Below are positions 36,722 to 46,017 of a stretch of DNA of 64,000 nucleotides, piece after piece. Below the pieces are notes generated by a model. That model worked only from the letters and a program-made list of their open reading frames with translations. It had not been told where the DNA came from and ran no database searches. The stretch's first letter is position 1. Each line of letters opens with the position of its first letter. The translations under genes were made by a program, and so were the position numbers. Source of the stretch: Acidobacteriota bacterium (GTDB lineage: Bacteria > Acidobacteriota > Terriglobia > Terriglobales > Acidobacteriaceae). Location: the NCBI GenBank assembly GCA_013289795.1, contig JABCZH010000003.1, positions 310,001 through 374,000 on the forward strand. Direction: 5' to 3'.

Positions 36722-39401
36722 TTACTTCTCCAACGACTCCGGAAAGTGCAACACCATCCGTAACGGCTCCGTTTGCTGGCCGTTGGCGGACTTCAGCACC
36801 AGCAGACGGCCGTCGCTTCCAAAGCCCAAGGGTTGAGCGTCGAGCGTGGTGACCAGGGCGGTGCCGCCAAGTTCCATGGTCTCGGGATTACGGATCTCTG
36901 TCGCCATCAATTTCTTGCCATTGGCGAAATATAGCCGTTTGCCGTCGTGGCTCCAGTCGTGCCAAAACGATCCTTCGGAAGAAACCTGCATCTTGGAGTG
37001 AGCCCCGGGGAAATCGGTGACGTATAGCTCCAGGCGCCCGGACTCGTCCGACAGGTAAGCCATCCACTTTCCATTCGGCGAAACCACTCCGTCTCTTTCG
37101 TCGTAGCTCTGAGTGAGCAAAGGGATTGGTTTGCCACCGTCCGTCGGCTGAGCATATATGTCGAATAACGTCTTGGGATCCTGAATACTCACGATCAAGT
37201 ACTGGCCATCCGGAGTCCACGAGTGTACGTAGGCGATGTCTTGAATGCCAGAAGGGATCACCTGCTCTGCGCCGGTGGCCAAAGTCCTGATTCTCATGCT
37301 TCCCCTGGTGCCGATGCTGGCAGTAATGGCGAGCTTCGCTCCGTCCGGCGAGAACGCTGAGTAGATGAACCCCGGAACATTGAAGGTTTGCCGGGTCATA
37401 ATCTGGCGCTCAGCATCGAAGAGCCAGAGATCGGTGTCAGGGGCGTTGGGCTCGCGTTTGGGAAAGGCAATTTTCTTCGCATCTGCCGACACGCTAATCG
37501 GATAGGTAATGCCGCTAATCGTGTCTCCGAATTCCTCGCTTTCTTTTCCCGGCAGCTTCACCCACGCGAAGCGCGACTCGCTGGTTTGCGCCTTCCGGTA
37601 CACCAAGGTGCCCGCAGTTGAAACGGAAAAATTGCCCAGGTCCTTCGGGCCCCAATACTCCACATTCTCGGTCACCGGAATCGGATTACCGCTGACCGCC
37701 ATCGATCGAGGATCGAAGTGCTGCGCCATGAGATTGCGGTCGTGGAGGTAGAGCAAATATCCTTGTGCGTATTCCCCATTGGAGGCCTGCTGCACCACCA
37801 GTTTCGGCTCACTTCCGTCCAGCGATCCGCCATATAGATCGCCCACGGTTCCCGCTACCAGACGTCGTGTGAACAGAAAGTGCTTGCCGTCAGGCAGGAA
37901 TATCGGATTGCGATGGGTGTGGCCTGTGGCTTCCAGTTTGGTCACCGCCACGGGAATGCCGCCGCTCTCCGCGACCTTGTAGAGAGGCTCTTCAATGTTC
38001 GGCGTAAATACGATCATTCCCGCCTGACTCCACGCTCCTCCGCGCCCGGCGGGTGCGTCGCAAATGATCTGCACTGGGCCGCCCGCAGCCGGCACCGTGC
38101 GCAATTTGCCGTGGGAGAAGAAGCCGATCATCTTGCTGTCTGGCGACCAGAAGGGAAACTCGACGCCCTGGGATCCGGGAATCGACGCCGCCTTGCCGGT
38201 AGTCAGATCGCGGACCCAAAGCTCGCTGCCATTCGGAACTGCGGCGGGGATGGCCAGCTTCTTGCCATCCGGCGAGATGACCGCCCCGCCGAATGAGTTC
38301 ATACTCATGTCCACGCCGCTGGGCAACTCAATATCGACGCGCACCGGTTGCTGCTCTTCGGAGAGACGACGGGAATAAAGCAGCGCGGCAACCAGGCCGG
38401 CCAATGCCAGCACCCAGCCGGCGATAGCGAAAATCGTCCCCAGGCGCTTGCGTTCGCGGCGCGCGCCGGCTACGACCGCCGGCACACCGGCTTTGCTGCC
38501 CATTTCTGAAATAGCTTCCAGTTGCAGCTTCAGGTCATGCGCTGATTGCCAGCGTTGGTCGGGATCTTTCGCCAGGCAAGTGCGGATTAGCTTCTCCAGT
38601 GCGGGCGGGGTCATGGGCTGCACTGTGCTGATCGGTTCTGGGTCTCTTTCCAGAATGGCGGCCAGGACTCCTACTTGGGACTTGCCGTCAAAAGGGCCGC
38701 TTGCCGGCGGCCATTTCATAAAGCGCGCAGCCGAAGCTGAAAATGTCGGAGCGAGCGTCGGCCTCAGCGCCTTGCAACACCTCCGGCGCCATGTACTGGA
38801 AGGTGCCGACGATCAAACCTTTCTGGGTGAGCGGCGTCAGTGGAGAAGTCATCTGGGCGACGTTCATGGTCGGGGTTGACGGGGTCAGCACACCGACTCC
38901 GCCTCCGCCGGACATCGCCCCCGCAGCTTTTCCCTTGGCGAGACCAAAGTCCATGAGCTTGGCTCCTGACTTGGTCAACATAATGTTTCCGGGTTTCAGA
39001 TCGCGATGAATGATTCCGTGACGGTGCGCGCGCTCCAGTGCATCAGCAGTCTGGATCGCGATGGTCAGCACCTGATCGATCGGCAACGGACCTTTTAGCA
39101 GTCTGGCGGCGAGCGTTTCGCCCTCCAGATACTCCATCACCAGGTAATCAATTCCGTCCTGATGGCCCACGTCGAAGAGGGTGCAGATGTGCGCGTGCTG
39201 GAGTGACGAGATGGCGCGAGCCTCACGCTCGAAGCGGGCTTTCAGGTCAGGATCGGCTTGCAATTGCGGCGGGAGAACTTTGATGGCGACATCACGACCG
39301 AGGCGGGAGTCGTGTGCGCGGTAGACTTCTCCCATGCCACCCGCCCCGAGCGGAGAAACGATTTCGTAGGGTCCAAGCTTGGTACCCGAAGTCAGCGCCA
39401 T
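36722..39401 (-). pseudogene. Serine/threonine kinase with PD40/TolB-like repeats, split by a frameshift
   Basis: An N-terminal kinase (ATG 39401) has 'LGAGGMGEVYRAHD', 'DVAIKVL', 'IIHRDLKPGNIML' and 'LMDFGLAKG'. It is read to TGA 38688-38690, ending '...AAGKRPF*'. Shifting by one base in a run of four T (minus strand, 38690-38693) restores 'PFDGKSQVGVLAAILERDPEP' and an unbroken frame to 36722. That part has the end of the kinase lobe, one TM helix ('IAGWVLALAGLVAALLYSR') and at least seven 'SPDGKxL'-type PD40 blades. Repaired length would be about 890 residues, normal for these acidobacterial kinases. It may be a sequencing/assembly error, a young pseudogene, or programmed slippage. Confidence 0.9.
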
Positions 39402-39411
39402 GCAGGGCGAA

Positions 39412-40215
39412 TTATACCGGACGGCATGGTTCGCCGCGGGTTGCGCGCACCGCCCATGCTCGGGCGGGCAACTCGATTGCGCCATCCGGGCTCACGGGCA
39501 GGGACTCTTGCAGCCGCCCGCGAATGGCTTTTTGCGTCGCTTTATCGCAGGCCGCCAGATAATTGGGAGCAGAACCTTGTCCCGTCATAAGTGGTTGCCA
39601 GTAGTCATCGAAATCCGAGAAGCGGGTCGTAATGTCGAGGGCGTGCACCGTGACTTGCCCGAACCCGGCGAGCTCAAATGCCTTTCGCAGTCCTTCGGGA
39701 TTGCACAAAGGGAAGCGGCGGGCCTGATCGTAAGCTGACGCCTTGGGGTCGACCGCTGAGGCCGCATCCCAGAACTCTCGCAGGAAGTGTGCTCCCTCCG
39801 CGTAGTCCCACACGTAAGCGGCGACCACGCCGGCTGGAACCGTGACCCGGCGCATTTCCTGGAGCGCATGCTTGGGCTCGGGAACGAAATTTAGGCCCAG
39901 GCCGCAAACGGCCACGTCGAAGCTCGCGTCGGCGAAAGGAAGAGCCTGCGCATCTCCGATTTCGAAGCTCACTTCCGGGCTAGCACGATGCAAACGGGCA
40001 AATTCGATCTGTTGGGGAGATGCATCCAAGCCCGCGACCCGAGCTGGCGCGTAACGATTAACAATGGCTTCCGTGAGTACGCCGCTGCCGCAACAAACGT
40101 CCAGCCAGCGCAACTTCGAGGGCAGACCCAACCAGGATAGGAATTCGTCGGCGAGCAGGCAGCTCCAGCGCCCCATCCACTGGTCGTAGGCTGCTCCGGA
40201 GGTCCACTTGTCCAT
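39412..40215 (-). CDS. Class I SAM-dependent methyltransferase
   Basis: 267 residues. Motif I 'LRWLDVCCGSGVLTEAI' (about 34-50), acidic end of strand 2 'VAGLDASPQQIEFAR', then 'DAQALPFADASFDVAVCGLG' and 'MRRVTVPAGVVAAYVWDY' (motifs II-III): a UbiE/BioC-like methyltransferase. The substrate is unknown. Its 3' end lies 10 bp before the ATG of the split kinase, on the same strand, so the two may be cotranscribed. A 135-bp spacer separates it from the GGDEF gene. Confidence 0.85.
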   Translation of the reverse strand: MDKWTSGAAYDQWMGRWSCLLADEFLSWLGLPSKLRWLDVCCGSGVLTEAIVNRYAPARVAGLDASPQQIEFARLHRASPEVSFEIGDAQALPFADASFDVAVCGLGLNFVPEPKHALQEMRRVTVPAGVVAAYVWDYAEGAHFLREFWDAASAVDPKASAYDQARRFPLCNPEGLRKAFELAGFGQVTVHALDITTRFSDFDDYWQPLMTGQGSAPNYLAACDKATQKAIRGRLQESLPVSPDGAIELPARAWAVRATRGEPCRPV

Positions 40216-40350
40216 ATTCAGTTGATGGCTCTCGACTGCAAAGGACGCAAAGTGTTCGCCAGATCGTAGAACCGGAAAAAGATGGCGAAGGAAACTCTTA
40301 GCTCGAGTGCGGAATCTTTCCCCTGGAATTGTATGCGGCCACCAATTAGA

Positions 40351-42081
40351 TCAGATTCCCTGGGACGCGGGAATTGCTTTTGCCCGGACTGGCCCGATTG
40401 CGGGATCTCCGGGCTGAGCCGGACCGGGCGTGGTCACAGTGCGCGCCGCGAGTTGCTCCGCCAGACGGTCACGCTTGCCTCCGCTCGAGCTCTTGGCGCC
40501 AGGCGCTGGCTCTTTGCGGGTGGGCAAAACACCGACCGCCTGGTTTCTTCCCGCCTTCTTGGCCTGGTAGAGGGCCTCGTCGGCCAAGCGAAGCACTTCA
40601 GTGTAGGCGATTGCCTCAGCATCGCTTTCATACCACGGGAATACCGCCCAGCCGATCGAGCAGGTGCAAGGAATGCTGACGCAGCCTTCGAGTTCGAAGC
40701 GCTCCTGGCCAACAAAATTCAATACCCGGTGGGCCAGCGTAACGGCATCACCGCGGTCGGTATAGCGTGAAACCACCAGAAACTCATCTCCACCCCAGCG
40801 GATGAGCGCATCCGAGTGCCGGATGGCGGAACTGACCCGGCGCGCGATCTCCACCAGCAGCTTGTCACCGACGTCGTGTCCGTAGCGGTCGTTGACCTGT
40901 TTGAAGGAGTCGGTATCGATGATGTAGAAAACCAAATCGCGATTCCGCTTTCCTTGAGATGAGGTTATCGGAGAATACGAGCGTGCCGCTTGGCGTACGT
41001 CGGCAGCGATGGTGGCGTTGAGGAAGCGGCGGTTTCTGGCCCCGGTGAGAACATCGGTGAGCGAATCCTCGCGCAGTTCCCGGTTGGCCCGTGCCAGTTC
41101 CTTGTCCAGACGATGCTGCTTGATCCAGGCCATGGTGCCCAGGATCATCATGGTGATCAGGGTCAGCAGCAGACGGAAGCTGCGAACTGGGCCGGGCGCC
41201 GGGCTGTAGTATAGGGCCCATCCGGCCATTGCCGGCAAGGAGAGAATTGTCACCACCGCCAGCCCTGACATCCAAAGATCACGTTTCCCCTGGTCCGCCT
41301 TCGCTGGTTCCGCGCGCAGCGTCTGCGTTCGCGCCACCAATCCCACACGGGCGAAGCAGGCCATGGCCACCATCAGCGGGGGGTCATAAACGCTGCCGGT
41401 GTAATACTTCCCAAAGTCGATGGCGAGACTGGAGGCGACCGAAGCTCCGGCATACACGAGTCCCGCCACGAACAGGATTCTGTAAACCCCTCTCCAGTTG
41501 CCGGTGCTGCGCAGCCAGATTATCCCCGAACAGACCAGAAAAACGAAATGTTCCAGAAAAAACACCAGATCGAACCTGCGGCCGTAAACCTTCTCGTCGG
41601 GCCACACATACTGCCACGGGATCACCACGAAGAGATAGAGATACAGCCACCAGGTCACCAACAAGGCAAGATCCAGCGCCCCCAGTTGGCTGGTTTGTCC
41701 GTCGCGTTCTATGTGGGGTTGCAGCGCCAGTGCACCCATAAAAGGCACCAGGTGCAGGATGAGAATCACATCTCCGATAAAAGGGTTGGGGACTTCCTGG
41801 CGCAACACCACTTCAAAGTAGGTCCATAGTCCCTGCGCCACCAGCCAGAGTGCGCATCCCAGCGAGATCAGCCGCCAGAAAAGGCGGGCCCGAGCATCCG
41901 GTCCGCGAGTGTTGGCGAGGAAGCAGACCAGCACTGCGGCCAACAACAGACACTGCGTGAGATCGCCGATGGTCGTCAGCAGATAACCGCGTGGGACGGC
42001 GAGAGACAGGACCGCGTGAAAGATGACCAGGGCGCAGATCAGCCACCAACACTTCTCCCGCGGCATGAAACGAACATCCAC
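40351..42081 (-). CDS. Membrane diguanylate cyclase (GGDEF)
   Basis: 576 residues. The N-terminal half has about nine hydrophobic helices between residues 10 and 320, a MASE-like sensor without a named family. A helical linker follows ('DKELARANRELREDSLTDVLTGARNRRFL'-type, about 325-360). The GGDEF domain (about 345-505) has the intact active site 'RWGGDEFLVV' at about 430-434 and an inhibitory RxxD motif exactly five residues before it ('RHSDALIRW'). So it should make c-di-GMP and be product-inhibited. The C-terminal ~60 residues are Pro/Ala/Arg-rich and not conserved. No EAL domain. Confidence 0.92.
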   Translation of the reverse strand: MDVRFMPREKCWWLICALVIFHAVLSLAVPRGYLLTTIGDLTQCLLLAAVLVCFLANTRGPDARARLFWRLISLGCALWLVAQGLWTYFEVVLRQEVPNPFIGDVILILHLVPFMGALALQPHIERDGQTSQLGALDLALLVTWWLYLYLFVVIPWQYVWPDEKVYGRRFDLVFFLEHFVFLVCSGIIWLRSTGNWRGVYRILFVAGLVYAGASVASSLAIDFGKYYTGSVYDPPLMVAMACFARVGLVARTQTLRAEPAKADQGKRDLWMSGLAVVTILSLPAMAGWALYYSPAPGPVRSFRLLLTLITMMILGTMAWIKQHRLDKELARANRELREDSLTDVLTGARNRRFLNATIAADVRQAARSYSPITSSQGKRNRDLVFYIIDTDSFKQVNDRYGHDVGDKLLVEIARRVSSAIRHSDALIRWGGDEFLVVSRYTDRGDAVTLAHRVLNFVGQERFELEGCVSIPCTCSIGWAVFPWYESDAEAIAYTEVLRLADEALYQAKKAGRNQAVGVLPTRKEPAPGAKSSSGGKRDRLAEQLAARTVTTPGPAQPGDPAIGPVRAKAIPASQGI

Positions 42082-42214
42082 GTTGTGATTCTAGGCCCGC
42101 CCTCAGCAGGAGAAATGTTACCGAGGTCATCTGCGCTTGGTCCGATTGGGAATGTACCCTGAGCGTTTCCGGGACACCGACGGACATTATTCGACATTCG
42201 ACAGACAGGTTGAA

Positions 42215-42373
42215 TCAGGCCGCAGTTTCGAACTGGCGTTCAGGCATAGGCGGCGCCTTGGTGATTTCTGGATCCGCCTCACGGCTCAAGTGCGTGGTCC
42301 ACATTAGTCCTGTGACCACCGTCACAACTCCGAACACCAGCCAGCCTTCCACCATTAACTTGAGCCAATGCAT
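42215..42373 (-). CDS. Small single-TM protein (52 residues)
   Basis: The frame starts 'MHWLKLMVEGWLVFGVVTVV', continues 'TGLMWTTHLSREADPEI' and ends 'PPMPERQFETAA'. One hydrophobic helix (about 5-26) with a charged, proline-containing tail. GGGGGA lies close upstream of the ATG as a possible ribosome-binding site. No related named family comes to mind. It lies between the diguanylate cyclase and the divergent ABC permease operon. The overlapping + strand frame at 42210-42392 has no protein-like features. Confidence 0.5.
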   Translation of the reverse strand: MHWLKLMVEGWLVFGVVTVVTGLMWTTHLSREADPEITKAPPMPERQFETAA

Positions 42374-42648
42374 GAATCCCCCGGGATATTGAAACAGCCG
42401 TCCGGCGCCGATTATAGGGCAAATCGGTTGTTCTGGGAACGATGCAAAGTTTTTACCATAAATTGCAATTGTAGAAACCAGCCCGCCTATCCTTTTTGGC
42501 CGTGTCGGCGTCTATTGTGATAAGGATCCGGGAATCGGCCTGAGGTCGGCGCGCCCAAGTCTGGCGTCTTGGCGCGCAGGCGAGTACGGTTGCTGGAACC
42601 GAATGCTTTCTCCTCGCGTATCATGTAGTTAGAACCAGAGTCAGAGCC

Positions 42649-43899
42649 ATGCGGGTGCTTCTCGAAATCTTCGCTCAAACCCTCCGCACCCTGTGGGCTC
42701 ATAAGCTGCGCTCCTTCCTTACCATGTTTGGAATCGCCTGGGGCGTGGGCTCGCTGCTTCTGCTGGTGGGACTGGGAGAGGGTTTTCGCTCCGGCAACCG
42801 CAAGCAATTCGACCAGATTGGCGAGAACGTATTGTTCATCTTCGGCGGCCGTGCTCCCGCCATGAATGGCAGCTTCACCAGTCTGCGCCAGTATTACCTC
42901 ACCTACAAGGATTATCAGGACGTTCGCGACGAATGCCCTGACGTGGGCCTGGTCGTACCCATCATTGCGCGGGACGACATTCGCGCGGTTAGCGACTTCT
43001 ACCAGAGCAGCGGACGTCTCATGGGCGTGCCGACGGAATTCAGCAAGGTCCGCTATATGCCCATGAACGAGGGACGTTGGATCAACGATCTCGACGACTC
43101 GCAGCAGCGTCTGGTCGTGGTGCTGGGCGACGAAGCCCGCAAGAATTTGTTTCCCGGACGCCCCGCCCTCGGCAACACCATTCTTCTCGGTGGATTCCGC
43201 TTTCAGGTGATCGGAACCGCCAAACGCATTGGCCACGGCGATGACAACACCATGAACCTGCGGATCTTCGTTCCCTTCCATACCATGCAGAACAATTTCC
43301 GCCCTCTGAACGTCGGCGAGATCGACAATGCCATCTCTTTTCTCAACTATCAACCCAAGGTGCGGGAACTGAACGAGGTCGCCAAGTTGGAAGTCCACAA
43401 GGTGATCGCCCGAAATCACGGCTTCGACTATCGCAACGTCGATTCCTTTGATGAATGGGACACAGTCCGCACTTCCGATCAAGTGGGCAAGATTTTCGAC
43501 GCCATGAACCTGTTTCTCGGCAGCGTTGGACTGGTTACGTTGGCACTGGGGGCCATCGGCATTATCAATATCATGCTGGTCGCGGTCGCCGATCGCACAC
43601 GCGAAATCGGCCTGCGCAAAGCCCTGGGCGCAACCAACCGCAGCATCATGTTTCAGTTCTTTGTTGAGGGCGCGTTTCTCACTCTGCTCAGCGGCGGCAT
43701 TGGCATGGGAGGAGCTGCGGCCCTGATGGCGGCGCTTTCCACTCTACCCTCGCCTCCGGGCTGGGACACGCCCAAGATCGTTCCCGTGACCGCCGCTTTG
43801 GCGATTGGCTCGCTGGCCTTTGCGGGGGTTGTGGCCGGCCTGTACCCTGCGCGCAAAGCTGCGCTGCTCCAACCCGTTGAAGCTCTGAGGAGGGAATAG
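42649..43899 (+). CDS. FtsX/MacB-type ABC permease, first of a pair
   Basis: 416 residues. TM1 is at about 22-44 ('FLTMFGIAWGVGSLLLLVGLG'), followed by a large periplasmic MacB_PCD domain (about 50-280) and three C-terminal TM helices in the FtsX-like domain ('ALGAIGIINIMLVAVADRTREIGLRKALGA', then about 340-365 and 375-400). 'REIGLRKALGA' is the FtsX signature coupling loop. No ATP-binding motif is present. The following gene starts at the base after its stop. The ATPase and membrane-fusion partners of a MacAB-like machine are not in this neighbourhood. Confidence 0.9.
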   Translation: MRVLLEIFAQTLRTLWAHKLRSFLTMFGIAWGVGSLLLLVGLGEGFRSGNRKQFDQIGENVLFIFGGRAPAMNGSFTSLRQYYLTYKDYQDVRDECPDVGLVVPIIARDDIRAVSDFYQSSGRLMGVPTEFSKVRYMPMNEGRWINDLDDSQQRLVVVLGDEARKNLFPGRPALGNTILLGGFRFQVIGTAKRIGHGDDNTMNLRIFVPFHTMQNNFRPLNVGEIDNAISFLNYQPKVRELNEVAKLEVHKVIARNHGFDYRNVDSFDEWDTVRTSDQVGKIFDAMNLFLGSVGLVTLALGAIGIINIMLVAVADRTREIGLRKALGATNRSIMFQFFVEGAFLTLLSGGIGMGGAAALMAALSTLPSPPGWDTPKIVPVTAALAIGSLAFAGVVAGLYPARKAALLQPVEALRRE

Positions 43900-45141
43900 G
43901 TGAAGCGCGACCTGCTGGAGCAAGCCTACAGCGCCATGCGCCACGACCTCCGGAAGACCGTGCTCACCATGTTGGGCATGGCGTGGGGGATTGCCACCGT
44001 CGTCTTGTTGCTGGCTTACGGCGAAGGTTTCGGCCGCGCCATCGAAAACATCTTTCACAGTTTTGGCGCTACCGCGGTTGGTGTGTTTCCCAATCGTACT
44101 TCCGAACAGGCGGGAGGCAACAAGGCAGGCGTGCAAGTCCGTTTCACCAACGACGACATCGAGCTCTTGCGAAACGTCGTGCCGCTGGTTCGGCATATCT
44201 CCCGTGAGTCCGATAAACAAGGCAAAGTCCAGTACGGCTCCCGTACCTTCAGCTTTCCCGTCATGGGTACCGATCCCAGCATCTTCGACATTTGGAACCT
44301 GCACGTGGCAGACGGGCGGTTCCTCAACGATCAGGACAATATGACCCACGGCCTCTACGCCGTCATCGGCTCCGAGGCCAAAGATAAATTATTTTCCGGC
44401 TTGCCCGCGGTCGGAGAGTCCATCCGCGTGGACGGCGTCACCTTCCAGGTTATCGGCGTGTTGCAGCCCCGTATGCAAGAGGCCGACGATGATGACAATC
44501 GCTACATATACCTTCCTTACAGTTCCATGGATGTGTTGCAGGATACTCACTTCCTGGGCGGAATCTGGCTGTCGTCCGAAGGCGTCGATCACGACAAGTT
44601 GACTCGCACCATCCGCGAGTCGCTCGGGCTGGCCCACAGTTTCAAACCCACCGACGAGCGCGCCATTTTTCTCTTCGATGCCGCCAAGCAACTCGATCAG
44701 TTCAACATCATCAGCATGGGACTGAAGATTCTGCTGGGATTCATTGGCACCATCACACTGGGAATTGGTGGAATCGGGCTGATGAATATCATGCTAGTTT
44801 CAGTCACGCAGCGCACCCGCGAAATCGGGGTAGAGAAAGCCCTGGGCGCGCGCAAGCGGGATATTCTGTTTCAATTCCTGGCGGAAGCGCTGGTCATCAC
44901 CGCAGTGGGCGGAGTCTTCGGCATCCTGCTTTCTTATGCGATTTCCTTGTCGGTAGGAACTCTGACGTTGTATAGCGCGCTCGCCCAGCACGCTTCGGCG
45001 GGCGACATTACGTTATTCGTCGCGCCTAGGACGCTGATTACCGCGACCGTAATTCTTGCCATCGTAGGCATCGCCAGTGGAATGTTTCCGGCCTTGCGCG
45101 CGGCCAACCTCGATCCCATCGAAGCCCTGCGCTATGAGTGA
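43900..45141 (+). CDS. FtsX/MacB-type ABC permease, second of a pair
   Basis: 413 residues, with the same layout as its neighbour: TM1 about 20-42 ('TMLGMAWGIATVVLLLAYGEG'), periplasmic domain (about 45-280), then 'GIGGIGLMNIMLVSVTQRTREIGVEKALGA' and two more TMs. It starts with GTG directly after the TAG of the first permease (translational coupling). The two probably form a heterodimeric permease. In Acidobacteriota such permeases often occur as 800-residue fusions (ADOP type); here they are separate. Substrate unknown. Confidence 0.9.
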   Translation: MKRDLLEQAYSAMRHDLRKTVLTMLGMAWGIATVVLLLAYGEGFGRAIENIFHSFGATAVGVFPNRTSEQAGGNKAGVQVRFTNDDIELLRNVVPLVRHISRESDKQGKVQYGSRTFSFPVMGTDPSIFDIWNLHVADGRFLNDQDNMTHGLYAVIGSEAKDKLFSGLPAVGESIRVDGVTFQVIGVLQPRMQEADDDDNRYIYLPYSSMDVLQDTHFLGGIWLSSEGVDHDKLTRTIRESLGLAHSFKPTDERAIFLFDAAKQLDQFNIISMGLKILLGFIGTITLGIGGIGLMNIMLVSVTQRTREIGVEKALGARKRDILFQFLAEALVITAVGGVFGILLSYAISLSVGTLTLYSALAQHASAGDITLFVAPRTLITATVILAIVGIASGMFPALRAANLDPIEALRYE

Positions 45142-45258
45142 GTGCCCGTCCCTTTCCGTGATCTGCTAGTGCAGATTTTCGCGACTGCCTCCCGAAAGTA
45201 TCCACCGCTTTCCTCGACCTGAAACGCTATCCAAAACAAAATACAGCATCTACCCGAT

Positions 45259-45274
45259 TGGCAAAATTCGTGCA
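45259..45274 (+). promoter_or_regulatory. Possible sigma54 (-24/-12) promoter of the STAS gene
   Basis: TGGCA and GTGCA have their GG and GC exactly 10 bp apart by the usual -24/-12 spacing ('TGGCAAAATTCGTGCA'). One position in the -12 box (T to G) deviates. It lies about 30 nt before the start codon. Chance occurrence cannot be excluded. Confidence 0.3.
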
Positions 45275-45305
45275 TCCTCTAGATTTGAGTAGTCGGAGGA
45301 AGGCA

Positions 45306-45641
45306 ATGCTTGAGGTTCATATCACCAAGAGCGGTGACGTGGTTGTGGTTCTGTGTAAGGGCAGAATCGTGCGTAGCGCCGCTGCCTTCGCGTTGCGCGA
45401 TGCTGTTACCCAACAGGGAGACGCACGGGTTGTTCTGCTCGATCTCTCAGAGGTGGAGTCCATTGAAGGTGGTGGTCTGGGCATGCTTGTATTTCTCCAG
45501 CGATGGACGCGCGACAACGGCATTGAACTCATACTGTTTGGTCCCTCCAATCCTGTGCGAAAGAGCCTGGAACGCACCAGTTCGACGTCTGGGTTCGAGA
45601 TCACTCCAGCCCAAGACGCTGGCTCTCTGCACGCGAGCTGA
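45306..45641 (+). CDS. STAS-domain protein (anti-sigma factor antagonist-like)
   Basis: 111 residues, a single STAS domain: 'VVVVLCKGRIVRSAAAF', 'ARVVLLDLSEVESIEGGGLGMLVFL', 'GIELILFGPSNPVRKSLERT'. In canonical anti-anti-sigma proteins the loop is D-S/T-S/A-G-L with a phosphorylated Ser. Here the sequence is E-G-G-G-L, so the phospho-acceptor is missing and the switch must work differently, or the protein is a structural partner. ATG 45306 has GGAGGAAGG just upstream; the longer frame to 45258 is rejected. No kinase or phosphatase of the RsbW/RsbU type is adjacent. Confidence 0.88.
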   Translation: MLEVHITKSGDVVVVLCKGRIVRSAAAFALRDAVTQQGDARVVLLDLSEVESIEGGGLGMLVFLQRWTRDNGIELILFGPSNPVRKSLERTSSTSGFEITPAQDAGSLHAS

Positions 45642-45694
45642 TTGCATTTCGGAAACAAGCAGTGTGGGTAAACATCTGGTCGCTGGAGATCTTG

Positions 45695-45901
45695 ATGAAC
45701 TCTCGTTTCACGGATGACTCACTGAATTGGCGGAGGCTCTGCCGGGCTGCCGTATTAGAGCGAGATCCTGACAAGCTCTTCCACATTGTTCAGAAAATAA
45801 GTTCTGGTCTCAGGGCCCGTCAGCGCAGTCTGCGCCGGTTCTCGGAAACGCGGCGGCAGAACATCTCGCCTATGGCTCGGACATTGAGCCGGGCAGCTTA
45901 A
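45695..45901 (+). CDS. Small hypothetical protein with 'WRRLCRAAVLERDPDKL' motif
   Basis: 68 residues, helical. 'WRRLCRAAVLERDPDKLFHI' resembles small proteins found widely in Acidobacteriota. The C-terminal half is Arg/Ser-rich and probably disordered. ATG 45695 has GGAG 6 nt upstream; the frame is open from GTG 45662. The role is unknown. It follows the STAS gene by 53 bp on the same strand. Confidence 0.6.
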   Translation: MNSRFTDDSLNWRRLCRAAVLERDPDKLFHIVQKISSGLRARQRSLRRFSETRRQNISPMARTLSRAA

Positions 45902-46017
45902 ATCCAAAAACTACCTTGTCCAGCCCCTCGTCACAACCCTAAATAGTTGAAAATACGAACCAAGAGTGGTAGTACGATTGCGACACCTCTGGGTAAGTGC
46001 ACATCGCAGGAGGAAAT

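Noticed and set aside
42487-43482. Minus-strand frame (331 codons) opposite the first permease
   Set aside because: It is the antisense shadow of a clear permease.
45662-45694. GTG start for the small protein after STAS
   Set aside because: ATG 45695 has GGAG at proper spacing and begins the conserved part.
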